DNA of 64,000 nucleotides from Algibacter luteus. GTDB lineage: Bacteria > Bacteroidota > Bacteroidia > Flavobacteriales > Flavobacteriaceae. Made by a program: the position numbers and the translations under genes. Location of the stretch: assembly GCF_900141715.1 (NCBI RefSeq), contig NZ_FQYK01000001.1, forward strand, positions 744,001-808,000. Reading direction: 5' to 3'. The notes beneath the pieces were generated by a model. The model made no database searches and was not told the origin of the DNA. It worked only from the letters and a program-made list of their open reading frames with translations. Shown in pieces: positions 35,293 through 43,525 of this stretch (position 1 is the first letter of the stretch; the number at the start of each line of letters is the position of its first letter).

Positions 35293-36056
35293 AAAAATTA
35301 GTATTCGTTTTTTTAATTTCTTGTTTAACATTTTTATCGTGTAGCGAAGATCAGGATGACAAGATATCTCAAGCCACTATTACCTTAAGTTTTAGTCATC
35401 ATTGGGACGGAAACTTAGTGTCAAACGCAGATTTTAATACCATTAAATTCACGAATGCATTTGGAACTCAATTGAGTATTGAACGCTTACGCTATCTTAT
35501 TTCAAAAGTTACTTTCTATAAAACAGATGGAAGCAAAACAGAATTACAAGGCTATAATCTGGTAGATGTAACTAACAACCAAAATTTAACTTTTACATCA
35601 CCAACACCTATTGAAACCGGGACTTATACTAACGTTTCGTTTACATTTGGCTTTAATAATGAAGATAATGCTGGTAATTATCAAGATTTAAATTCAGCCT
35701 CATGGAATGTGCCAGCAGCATTAGGAGGCGGTTATCATTACATGCAATTCGACGGCAAGTTTATAAATACTTCAAATCAAGAACAAGGTTTTAATTATCA
35801 TGCCATTCGAGCTGCCGAAAACCCAGGAGATAATCCAACATTCCCACAGGATACGTTTTTCGCAGTTGATTTAGGAGCGGTTACGATAACCAACAATACT
35901 ACCTTTAATATTGAAATGAATATTGCCGAATGGTTCAAAAACCCAAACACCTGGAATTTAAATGAATTAAACCAAATGCTTATGCCAAATGCCGATGCTC
36001 AAATTTTGATGTATGAAAACGGTTTGAGCGTGTTTAGTTTAAAGTCTATAAATTAA
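35289..36056 (+). CDS. MbnP-family lipoprotein (putative copper-binding)
   Basis: A 255-residue lipoprotein (LSC, Cys18). The mature region has TLSFSHHWDGNLV, LSIERLRYLISKVTFYKTDG, NVSFTFGFNN and GGGYHYMQFDGKF, features of the MbnP family. In the characterised MbnP from methanotrophs, the diheme partner MbnH oxidises a Trp to kynurenine, which helps bind copper. Here the neighbouring gene encodes a diheme peroxidase-like protein, so the pairing is conserved. Candidate Trp and His residues are present (HHWDG, SASWNVP, NTWNL), but I cannot say which would be modified. Its start overlaps the previous stop by four bases; the next gene starts 12 bases downstream. Confidence 0.78.
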   Translation: MKKLVFVFLISCLTFLSCSEDQDDKISQATITLSFSHHWDGNLVSNADFNTIKFTNAFGTQLSIERLRYLISKVTFYKTDGSKTELQGYNLVDVTNNQNLTFTSPTPIETGTYTNVSFTFGFNNEDNAGNYQDLNSASWNVPAALGGGYHYMQFDGKFINTSNQEQGFNYHAIRAAENPGDNPTFPQDTFFAVDLGAVTITNNTTFNIEMNIAEWFKNPNTWNLNELNQMLMPNADAQILMYENGLSVFSLKSIN

Positions 36057-36068
36057 AACCACATTGTT

Positions 36069-37115
36069 TTGAGGCTATGGAAACTACATATCATATTAAT
36101 TCTATTGGCTTGTTTTTCATGCGAAAACGAGTCTGTAGACCAATATGTAGCCACACCATATCAACTTGAAATTCCAAAACTATTTCAAGACAATATATTA
36201 GCCCCTGTAATTCCAGTAGATAATCCAATGACTGTTGAGGGCGTTGAATTGGGTAAAAAATTATTCTTCGACCCTATTCTATCTGGCGATAATACCCAAT
36301 CTTGTGCCGATTGTCATGCCCCCGAAAATGCATTTAGCGATACGCGAAAGTTCAGCGATGGCATAAATGGTGAATTTGGCAACCGCAATACCATGCCACT
36401 TTTTAACTTGGCGTGGAATTATGACGAAAAGTTTTTTTGGGATGGAAACACCTTTAGTTTAGAACATCAAGCGTTGGTGCCGGTTGCAGACCCAATTGAA
36501 ATGAATAGCACTTGGCTCGATGTTGAATTAAAACTTCAACAACATAATGAATATCCTAGCTTATTTGAAGATGCTTTTGGAACCACTAAAATAGATTCGA
36601 ATTTAGTAACGAAAGCCATAGCCCAATTTGAGCGCACCTTAATTTCTGCAAATTCAAAATTCGATGAATATCTTTTGGGTCAAACCAATTTAACTTCTGA
36701 AGAATTGAATGGTTTTAATATTTTTATGGATGAAGCCAGAGGCGATTGTTTTCATTGCCATGGCAGTGATAAAAATCCACTATGGACAGATAATGCATTT
36801 CACAACAACGGTTTAGACCAAACGTTTACAGATCTAGGTTTAGGAGCCGTAACAGGAGATCCTGCTGATAACGGCAAATTTAAATCACCTTCATTACGAA
36901 ACTTAGCCTTTACCGCACCATATATGCATGATGGACGATTTGCAACTCTAGACGATGTGATAAATCATTACAGTGAGGGTCTCAAAAATTCTTCAACAAT
37001 AGATCCGCTAATGAAAAAAGTAAATCAAGGCGGTGTTCAACTTACTACAGAAGATAAAGCTCACTTAAAAGCCTTTCTGTTATCCCTTTCTGATACTGAA
37101 TTTGTAGGTGAATAA
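36069..37115 (+). CDS. MbnH-like diheme c-type cytochrome peroxidase-family protein
   Basis: A 348-residue lipoprotein (LACFSC, Cys18) starting at a TTG codon; no in-frame ATG lies in a suitable place. It has two heme c-binding motifs, CADCH (79-83) and CFHCH (227-231), in the MauG / cytochrome c peroxidase arrangement, with GVELGKKLFFDPILS before the first and LRNLAFTAPYMHDGRFATLDDV near the end, cited in part. The MauG family uses two hemes to oxidise a partner protein. Next to an MbnP-like gene the likeliest role is oxidation of a Trp in that protein. It could also be a classical peroxidase. It is the last gene of the operon. Confidence 0.82.
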   Translation: MRLWKLHIILILLACFSCENESVDQYVATPYQLEIPKLFQDNILAPVIPVDNPMTVEGVELGKKLFFDPILSGDNTQSCADCHAPENAFSDTRKFSDGINGEFGNRNTMPLFNLAWNYDEKFFWDGNTFSLEHQALVPVADPIEMNSTWLDVELKLQQHNEYPSLFEDAFGTTKIDSNLVTKAIAQFERTLISANSKFDEYLLGQTNLTSEELNGFNIFMDEARGDCFHCHGSDKNPLWTDNAFHNNGLDQTFTDLGLGAVTGDPADNGKFKSPSLRNLAFTAPYMHDGRFATLDDVINHYSEGLKNSSTIDPLMKKVNQGGVQLTTEDKAHLKAFLLSLSDTEFVGE

Positions 37116-37218
37116 AGAATTATACTACATAATTGAATGTATTTCATCGAAAAAATACGTTTTTAAACAGTTTTTTATTTGATTTTGTATAAATTGTTCC
37201 CTAATAAAGAGTCAATTA

Positions 37219-37428
37219 ATGAGCAAACACATAACATCTAACATGTTCTGTTCGGCCTACGGACATAATTATTTTCGTTTGAAACAAGCAAACGCGAATA
37301 CTCCAGAACTGATATGCAAGTGCTGCAAAGGCTATTTTAAGTTTGAAAATGACGGCTCTATAACTCCTATTTCTCAAAAAGAAAATAAAAAATCTACTTC
37401 GTTTCCTTACAAGAGAAGAACCGCCTAA
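37219..37428 (+). CDS. Small zinc-ribbon-like protein, paralogue 3
   Basis: A 69-residue protein with MFCSAYGHNYFRLKQ followed by ELICKCCKGYFKFENDGSIT, the same Cys, GHNY and CxCC spacing as the two paralogues at 30.7-31.3 kb, but without the FKEIN tail. It may be a shortened family member. It is 104 bases downstream of the MbnH-like gene, followed by 205 bases before the suf genes. A role beyond zinc binding cannot be proposed. Confidence 0.6.
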   Translation: MSKHITSNMFCSAYGHNYFRLKQANANTPELICKCCKGYFKFENDGSITPISQKENKKSTSFPYKRRTA

Positions 37429-37559
37429 ACCCTTCGAAACATTCAACTTACCAAAAGATTTCTTTCCTTAATTAAATACTTATTAATTAAATAAGAAAAA
37501 CCTATAAAGCGATATATTAATATAATGTTAGGTTATTCGAATTTCACTGACTTATATTG

Positions 37560-37567
37560 TATATTTG
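37560..37567 (+). promoter_or_regulatory. Possible -7 element of the suf operon
   Basis: TATATTTG fits TAnnTTTG and lies 67 bases upstream of the sufA-like ATG. The TTG element is degenerate. The preceding region 37440-37560 is AT-rich with no recognisable operator. Confidence 0.5.
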
Positions 37568-37633
37568 TGCTCTATTTAGAAACTGTCTTAATAAAAATTA
37601 TTAATTCAAACTAAATTTAATAAAGAAAGAAAT

Positions 37634-37963
37634 ATGATAAAAGTCTCTGAAACAGCTAAAAAGAAGGTGATAGAGCTTATGACTGATGATGGCTACAATG
37701 CAACTACCGATTATGTTCGCGTAGGTGTAAAAAGTGGCGGATGTTCTGGTTTATCTTATGATTTAAAATTTGATAAAGAACAACAAGATGGCGATAAAGT
37801 ATTTGAAGACAATGGCGTTAAAATCATAGTTGATAAAAAAAGCTTTTTATACCTTATAGGTACAACTTTAGAATATTCAGGAGGATTAAACGGCACAGGC
37901 TTTGTGTTTAACAATCCTAATGCCAACCGTACTTGCGGTTGTGGCGAATCATTTTCATTATAA
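37634..37963 (+). CDS. Iron-sulfur cluster assembly accessory protein (HesB/IscA/SufA family)
   Basis: A 109-residue protein with the three conserved cysteines of A-type carriers: [13 protein letters not shown], and CGCGESF at the C-terminus. A-type carriers receive an iron-sulfur cluster from the SufBCD scaffold and pass it to target proteins. The position directly before sufB supports a SufA role; IscA-like use is the alternative. It is the first gene of the plus-strand suf cluster, with 13 bases to sufB. Confidence 0.93.
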   Translation: MIKVSETAKKKVIELMTDDGYNATTDYVRVGVKSGGCSGLSYDLKFDKEQQDGDKVFEDNGVKIIVDKKSFLYLIGTTLEYSGGLNGTGFVFNNPNANRTCGCGESFSL

Positions 37964-37976
37964 AAAAGAAAGTATT

Positions 37977-39425
37977 ATGTCGAAGTATACCGAAGATGAT
38001 TTACGCGAAGAATTAAAAACCAAAGAATACGAATACGGTTTTTACACAGATATTGAATCAGACACATTTCCTAATGGCTTAAATGAAGATATTGTACGCG
38101 CAATTTCTAAAAAGAAAGAAGAGCCACAATGGATGACCGATTGGAGATTGGAAGCCTTTAGAGTTTGGCAAGAAATGACCGAACCAGAATGGGCAAACGT
38201 AAAATACAAAAAGCCAGATTTTCAAGCCATATCGTATTATTCTGCACCTAATAGCAAGCCAAAATACGATAGTATTGACGAAGTTGATCCAGAATTGTTG
38301 GCAACTTTCGAGAAATTAGGTATTTCCCTAGATGAACAGAAAAAATTAGCTGGTGTCGCCATGGATGTGGTTGTAGATTCTGTTTCTGTAGCTACAACTT
38401 TCAAGAAAACTCTAGGAGAAAAAGGTATTATTTTTATGAGTATTTCTGAAGCCATTAAAGAGCATCCAGAACTTGTGAAAAAATATTTAGGAACTGTGGT
38501 TCCACAAAAAGACAACTTCTACGCAGCTTTAAACTCTGCAGTTTTTAGTGATGGTAGTTTCTGTTATATTCCAAAAGGCGTGCATTGTCCTATGGAATTA
38601 TCAACCTATTTTAGAATTAATCAAGCTGGCACCGGTCAGTTTGAAAGAACACTTGTTATTGCTGATGAAGGCAGTTACGTAAGTTATTTGGAAGGCTGTA
38701 CAGCTCCAAGTCGTGATGAAAACCAATTACATGCTGCGGTTGTAGAATTAATTGCTTTAGATGATGCCGAAATAAAATACTCAACCGTACAAAACTGGTA
38801 TCCTGGAAATGCTGAAGGTAAAGGTGGTGTATACAACTTTGTAACAAAACGCGGAATTTGCGAGAAAAATGCTAAAATTTCATGGACGCAGGTAGAAACT
38901 GGAAGCGCTGTAACTTGGAAGTACCCATCTTGTATTTTGAAAGGTGATAATTCAGTAGGTGAATTTTATTCTATTGCGGTTACTAACAATTATCAGCAAG
39001 CCGATACAGGAACCAAAATGATTCATTTGGGTAAAAACACAAAGTCTACAATCATATCTAAAGGTATTTCAGCTGGAAAATCTCAGAATTCTTACCGCGG
39101 ATTGGTGCAAATAAACTCCAGAGCAGATAACGCCCGTAACTTCTCGCAATGCGATAGTTTACTTATGGGTAATGCCTGCGGAGCACATACTTTTCCATAC
39201 ATAGAAGCTAAAAATAAAACAGCAAAAATAGAACACGAAGCGACTACAAGTAAAATTGGTGAAGACCAAATTTTTTATTGTAATCAACGTGGTATTGATA
39301 CTGAAAAAGCAATTGCCTTAATTGTTAATGGTTTCAGTAAAGATGTTTTAAATAAACTCCCAATGGAATTTGCTGTAGAAGCTCAAAAATTATTAGAAAT
39401 AAGTTTAGAAGGAAGTGTCGGATAA
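37977..39425 (+). CDS. sufB: Fe-S cluster assembly scaffold SufB
   Basis: A 482-residue protein starting [19 protein letters not shown] at 37977. An upstream in-frame ATG at 37902 lies inside the preceding gene and is rejected. Typical SufB features are [36 protein letters not shown], cited in part, and [20 protein letters not shown] near the C-terminus. SufB forms the SufBC2D complex on which new iron-sulfur clusters are built. Seventeen bases separate it from the lipoprotein gene that precedes sufC. Confidence 0.96.
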   Translation: MSKYTEDDLREELKTKEYEYGFYTDIESDTFPNGLNEDIVRAISKKKEEPQWMTDWRLEAFRVWQEMTEPEWANVKYKKPDFQAISYYSAPNSKPKYDSIDEVDPELLATFEKLGISLDEQKKLAGVAMDVVVDSVSVATTFKKTLGEKGIIFMSISEAIKEHPELVKKYLGTVVPQKDNFYAALNSAVFSDGSFCYIPKGVHCPMELSTYFRINQAGTGQFERTLVIADEGSYVSYLEGCTAPSRDENQLHAAVVELIALDDAEIKYSTVQNWYPGNAEGKGGVYNFVTKRGICEKNAKISWTQVETGSAVTWKYPSCILKGDNSVGEFYSIAVTNNYQQADTGTKMIHLGKNTKSTIISKGISAGKSQNSYRGLVQINSRADNARNFSQCDSLLMGNACGAHTFPYIEAKNKTAKIEHEATTSKIGEDQIFYCNQRGIDTEKAIALIVNGFSKDVLNKLPMEFAVEAQKLLEISLEGSVG

Positions 39426-39441
39426 TATATTAGAATTCAAA

Positions 39442-39858
39442 ATGAAAAAATTAATCATTCTACTTTTAAGCGTTTCAGTATTTGTAAGCTGTAAAAACGA
39501 TTCTAAATCTGAAACACAAGAAACCCTTAATTCTTCAACAGAAGAAAATACAAAACCAAGTAACGGATTAATGCATTTAAAAGGTTCTTTTGTGTATTAT
39601 GATGGTGCTGCAGTTTTACAAACAAAATCTGAGATTTATGGTGTTTTAATCACCGACAAATTGGAGGAACTTCAAAAACAAGTTGAAGAATATAAATCTG
39701 CACCAACCGATATGGTTAATGTTGAAATACGAGGTAAAGTTACAAATCAAAAAGACGAAAAAATTCTCTGGGAAAACAAGGTGGAAATATTAGAAATATT
39801 AGATGTTTCACCGGCTTCAACAGAAGAAAATAATGTTATTAAATTAGGAAGTGAATAG
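39442..39858 (+). CDS. Lipoprotein of unknown function between sufB and sufC
   Basis: A 138-residue protein starting MKKLIILLLSVSVFVSC (lipidation at Cys17). The longer frame beginning at 39415 overlaps the end of sufB and is rejected. The mature part has a Ser/Glu-rich spacer and a compact beta-rich domain, HLKGSFVYYDGAAVLQTKSE and VEIRGKVTNQKDEK. The fold could resemble an OB-type domain such as that of NlpE, but this is a guess. It has one base to the sufC ATG, so it is co-translated with suf genes. A membrane-anchored protein in the middle of a cytoplasmic assembly operon is unexpected. Confidence 0.72.
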   Translation: MKKLIILLLSVSVFVSCKNDSKSETQETLNSSTEENTKPSNGLMHLKGSFVYYDGAAVLQTKSEIYGVLITDKLEELQKQVEEYKSAPTDMVNVEIRGKVTNQKDEKILWENKVEILEILDVSPASTEENNVIKLGSE

Positions 39859-39859
39859 T

Positions 39860-40612
39860 ATGTTAAAAATAGAAAACTTACACGCAAGTGTTGAAGATAA
39901 AAGCATTTTAAGAGGTGTAAACCTTGAAGTGAAACCTGGTGAAGTGCATGCCATTATGGGACCAAACGGTTCTGGTAAAAGTACACTAGCGGCGGTTATT
40001 GCAGGAAGAGAAGATTACGAGGTAACCAAAGGAAGTATCACGTTTGAAGGCGAAGATATTGAAGAATTAGCTGCTGAAGAACGTGCACATAAAGGCGTGT
40101 TTTTATCCTTCCAATATCCTATTGAAATTCCTGGTGTTTCAGTAACCAACTTCATGAAAACTGCTATCAACGAAACTCGAAAAGCAAAAGGGTTAGAAGA
40201 TATGCCTGCTAAAGACATGTTGAAATTAATCCGTGAGAAATCAGAGCTATTAGAAATTGATAGAAAATTTTTATCCCGCTCTTTAAATGAAGGGTTTTCA
40301 GGAGGAGAGAAAAAGCGTAATGAGATCTTCCAAATGGCCATGTTAGAACCTAAACTAGCTATTCTTGACGAAACAGATTCTGGTTTAGATATCGATGCGC
40401 TTCGTATTGTGGCTAACGGTGTAAACAAACTAAAAAGTAAAGATAATGCTGTAGTAGTTATTACACATTACCAACGCTTGTTAGATTACATCATTCCAGA
40501 CTTTGTACATGTTTTATACAACGGACGCATTGTAAAATCTGGTGGTAAAGAATTAGCACACGAACTTGAGGAAAAAGGATACGACTGGATTAAAGAAGAA
40601 ATTAACGCGTAA
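39860..40612 (+). CDS. sufC: Fe-S cluster assembly ATPase SufC
   Basis: A 250-residue ABC-type ATPase. The Walker A motif is GPNGSGKS, the signature region SGGEKKRNEIFQMAM, and Walker B LAILDETDSGLDIDAL. SufC powers the SufBC2D scaffold and has no membrane domain. The start chosen is the ATG at 39860, one base after the stop of the lipoprotein gene; a GTG at 39851 would overlap that gene. A long inverted repeat (40619-40674) follows its stop, before sufD. Confidence 0.96.
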   Translation: MLKIENLHASVEDKSILRGVNLEVKPGEVHAIMGPNGSGKSTLAAVIAGREDYEVTKGSITFEGEDIEELAAEERAHKGVFLSFQYPIEIPGVSVTNFMKTAINETRKAKGLEDMPAKDMLKLIREKSELLEIDRKFLSRSLNEGFSGGEKKRNEIFQMAMLEPKLAILDETDSGLDIDALRIVANGVNKLKSKDNAVVVITHYQRLLDYIIPDFVHVLYNGRIVKSGGKELAHELEEKGYDWIKEEINA

Positions 40613-40618
40613 AAAATC

Positions 40619-40674
40619 AGTTAAAAAGTAAAAAGTTATAAGGTTGCTTCAAATTAACTTTTTACTTTCTAACT
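40619..40674. repeat. Inverted repeat between sufC and sufD
   Basis: The left arm AGTTAAAAAGTAAAAAGTT (40619-40637) and the right arm AACTTTTTACTTTCTAACT (40656-40674) pair at 18 of 19 positions around an 18-base loop. No T-run long enough for a full terminator follows. It could act as an attenuator or a processing site. Confidence 0.7.
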
Positions 40675-40697
40675 TTTAAATATTTCAACTCAAAAGA

Positions 40698-42011
40698 ATG
40701 GATTTAAAAGAAAAATTAGTATCATCATTTCTAGCATTCGAAAATCGTGTGGATGTCGATGCCTACGTGCATGATGTTAGATCTGAAGCTATAAAAGTGT
40801 TTGAAGAAAAAGGCTTTCCTTCTAAAAAAGAAGAAGCTTGGAAATACACCTCATTAAATGCAATTTTAAAAGAAGATTATAGCGTATTCCCTAAACAAGA
40901 AAACACACTAGACTATAAGGATATTAAGCCCTATTTTATCCACGATATCGATTCTTATAAAATCATTTTTATCGACGGTAAATATTCATCGCATTTATCG
41001 CAAACCACGCACGATGGTTTAGATGTTTGCCTCATGTCGTCAGCTTTAAATAAACCAAAATACCAATTGGTTATTAAAAATTATTTCAATAAAATAGCCG
41101 AAAAAGACAGTTTAACTTCATTAAATACAGCATTTTCAAACGAAGGTGCCTACATTCATATTCCTAAAAACAAAATTGTAGAAAAACCAATTCAAATTCT
41201 ACACTTTTCAACAGGAAACGAGTCGGCTACCATGTTACAGCCACGTAATTTAATAGTAGTTGAAGAGAATTCGCATGTGCAAATTATCGAGCGCCATCAA
41301 AGTTTAACAGACAATCCTGTTTTAACCAATAGCGTTACCGAGATTTTTACAAACAAACGTGCTATTGTAGATTATTACAAGATTCAAAACGATAGTAAAA
41401 AAGCCTCTTTAATAGATAATACATTTATCAAACAAAGGAGAGAAAGTATTGCATCGGTGCATACTTTTTCATTTGGTGGGAAATTAACGCGTAACAATCT
41501 AAACTTTTATCAAGAAGGCGAACGTATTGATTCTACGCTAAAAGGCATCACCATTATTGGCGATAAACAGCATGTAGACCACAATACTTTGGTACATCAT
41601 ATCGAGCCAAATTGCGAAAGCCATCAAGATTACAAAGGTATTTTTGACGATAATTCAACAGGCGTTTTTAACGGTAAAGTTGTTGTTGAAAAAGAAGCCC
41701 AAAAAACTAATGCATTTCAAGCAAACAACAACATTTTAATAAGCGATAAAGCCTCTATAAACACTAAACCACAACTCGAAATTTTTGCAGACGATGTAAA
41801 ATGTTCTCACGGATGTACCATCGGACAATTAGACGAAAGTGCTATGTTTTACATGCGTTCGCGCGGTATTCCAGAAAAAGAAGCCAAAGCACTTTTAATG
41901 TTTGCCTTTAGTAATAATGTATTAGAGTCTGTTAAAATTCCAGAAATAAAACAACGTATCACCAAAATTATCGCTAAAAAATTAGGCGTAAATATTGGGT
42001 TCGATTTATAA
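40698..42011 (+). CDS. sufD: Fe-S cluster assembly protein SufD
   Basis: A 437-residue SufD/SufB-family protein. It contains FPSKKEEAWKYTSLNAILKE near the start, PKNKIVEKPIQILHFS in the middle and VKCSHGCTIGQLDESAMFYM, a conserved SufD C-terminal motif. It pairs with SufB in the SufBC2D scaffold and is important for iron entry. It is separated from sufC by 85 bases that contain an inverted repeat, and from sufS by 122 bases that contain a second, larger one. Confidence 0.95.
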   Translation: MDLKEKLVSSFLAFENRVDVDAYVHDVRSEAIKVFEEKGFPSKKEEAWKYTSLNAILKEDYSVFPKQENTLDYKDIKPYFIHDIDSYKIIFIDGKYSSHLSQTTHDGLDVCLMSSALNKPKYQLVIKNYFNKIAEKDSLTSLNTAFSNEGAYIHIPKNKIVEKPIQILHFSTGNESATMLQPRNLIVVEENSHVQIIERHQSLTDNPVLTNSVTEIFTNKRAIVDYYKIQNDSKKASLIDNTFIKQRRESIASVHTFSFGGKLTRNNLNFYQEGERIDSTLKGITIIGDKQHVDHNTLVHHIEPNCESHQDYKGIFDDNSTGVFNGKVVVEKEAQKTNAFQANNNILISDKASINTKPQLEIFADDVKCSHGCTIGQLDESAMFYMRSRGIPEKEAKALLMFAFSNNVLESVKIPEIKQRITKIIAKKLGVNIGFDL

Positions 42012-42023
42012 TTAATTTATTTG

Positions 42024-42122
42024 AAGCTTAATCCCGCTATCCACTGTATCTTTTTTTATGTCACCCTAAGCGCAGTTCAAGCGTCAAACATAAAAAAAGG
42101 ATGCCGTTTCTATCGGGGCTAG
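42024..42122. repeat. Large imperfect inverted repeat between sufD and sufS
   Basis: The left arm CCCGCTATCCACTGTATC...TTTTTTTATG (42032-42060) pairs imperfectly with the right arm CATAAAAAAAGGATGCCGTTTCTATCGGGG, cited in part. The centre TGTCACCCTAAGCGCAGTTC matches an element I recall as common between flavobacterial genes. It lies immediately before the sufS start, and an in-frame ATG at 42101 falls inside the right arm. Confidence 0.65.
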
Positions 42123-42133
42123 ACCTATCAGCC

Positions 42134-43348
42134 ATGTTTAATGTAGAAGACATAAGAAAAGATTTTCCCATTCTTTATCGAAAAGTAAATGGCAAACCAT
42201 TGGTGTATTTTGATAATGCTGCAACATCGCAAACCCCAAAACAAGTTATTGATGTTATTGTAGATTACTATTCAAATTACAATGCCAACATACATCGAGG
42301 TGTGCACACCTTAAGTCAAGAGGCAACAGATTTATACGAGCAATCACGTAAAAAAATACAAACCCATTTTAATGCTAAGTTTTTACACGAAATTATTTTT
42401 ACTTCGGGTACAACACATAGTATTAATTTAGTAGCAAACGGATTCACATCGTTATTAAAAAAAGGAGACGAGATAATCGTTTCAGCGCTAGAACATCACA
42501 GTAATATTGTCCCTTGGCAAATGTTATGCGAGCGTACAGGTGCTACTTTAAAAGTTATTCCTATGAACCTTGAAGGGGAATTGGAAATTGAAGCTTACAA
42601 CAACTTACTTTCAAAAAACACCAAGCTTGTTTTTGTAAACCACGTTTCAAACGCGTTAGGAACAGTAAATCCTATTGAACACATTATTGACGAAGCGCAT
42701 AAAGTAGGTGCGGCTGTATTAATTGATGGCGCACAATCTTGTCCGCATATAAAACCCGATGTGCAAGCCTTAGACGCCGATTTCTACGTAACCTCAGCAC
42801 ACAAAGTATGTGGACCAACTGGTGTAGGCATGCTTTATGGAAAAGAATCATGGCTTAAAAAATTACCACCATACCAAGGAGGTGGCGAAATGATTGCCGA
42901 AGTCACCTTCGAGAAAACAACTTACGCCGATTTACCACATAAGTTTGAAGCTGGAACGCCTAACATCTGTGGAGGCATTGCCTTTGGAGCCGCTTTAGAT
43001 TATATGAACGCTATTGGCTTCGATACTATTGCAGCTTATGAAAACGAGTTACTAGAATATGGTACTGCGCAACTTTTAGCTATTGAAGGTTTAAAAATCT
43101 ACGGGACATCAAAACATAAAACGTCCGTTATCTCATTTAATCTAGAAGGTATTCATCCATACGATGTAGGGACTATTCTAGACAAACTCGGAATTGCCGT
43201 AAGAACAGGTCACCATTGTGCACAACCTATTATGGATTTCTATAAAATTCCAGGAACAATTCGGGCTTCATTTTCATTTTACAATACAAAAGCAGAAATT
43301 GATGCCTTAGTTGAAGGTGTTAAGAAAGCTAAAATGATGCTTTCTTAA
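42134..43348 (+). CDS. sufS: Cysteine desulfurase SufS
   Basis: A 404-residue PLP enzyme that releases sulfur from cysteine for SufE/SufBCD. It has KPLVYFDNAATSQTPKQVID at the start, the PLP lysine in TSAHKVCGPTGVG and the active-site Cys in RTGHHCAQP. The N-terminal 11 residues of the longer frame (start at 42101) are derived from the intergenic inverted repeat, so the ATG at 42134 (MFNVEDIRKDFPIL) is chosen. It is the last gene of the compact suf block; the next gene is 177 bases away and is not related to suf. Confidence 0.96.
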   Translation: MFNVEDIRKDFPILYRKVNGKPLVYFDNAATSQTPKQVIDVIVDYYSNYNANIHRGVHTLSQEATDLYEQSRKKIQTHFNAKFLHEIIFTSGTTHSINLVANGFTSLLKKGDEIIVSALEHHSNIVPWQMLCERTGATLKVIPMNLEGELEIEAYNNLLSKNTKLVFVNHVSNALGTVNPIEHIIDEAHKVGAAVLIDGAQSCPHIKPDVQALDADFYVTSAHKVCGPTGVGMLYGKESWLKKLPPYQGGGEMIAEVTFEKTTYADLPHKFEAGTPNICGGIAFGAALDYMNAIGFDTIAAYENELLEYGTAQLLAIEGLKIYGTSKHKTSVISFNLEGIHPYDVGTILDKLGIAVRTGHHCAQPIMDFYKIPGTIRASFSFYNTKAEIDALVEGVKKAKMMLS

Positions 43349-43525
43349 ATTATCTGTCCTATCTTTTTTAATGTCATTTCAATAAATTTGAATAGTTCAT
43401 TTTGTTAATTATATAACACGATGATGCATTTTGTCGAATAATTAACAAGTTTTTTGTCAATTTATTAGAAATAATGCAAAATAATTTTATCTTCAGCATC
43501 GACTAATTCAAAATAATTAATAAAA

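Noticed and set aside
37902-37976. Upstream start for sufB
   Set aside because: The added residues lie inside the preceding sufA-like gene; the ATG at 37977 gives the family N-terminus.
39415-39441. Upstream start for the lipoprotein between sufB and sufC
   Set aside because: It would place extra residues before the signal sequence and overlap sufB.
42101-42133. Upstream start for sufS
   Set aside because: The extra 11 residues are encoded by the right arm of the intergenic inverted repeat, not by conserved protein sequence.
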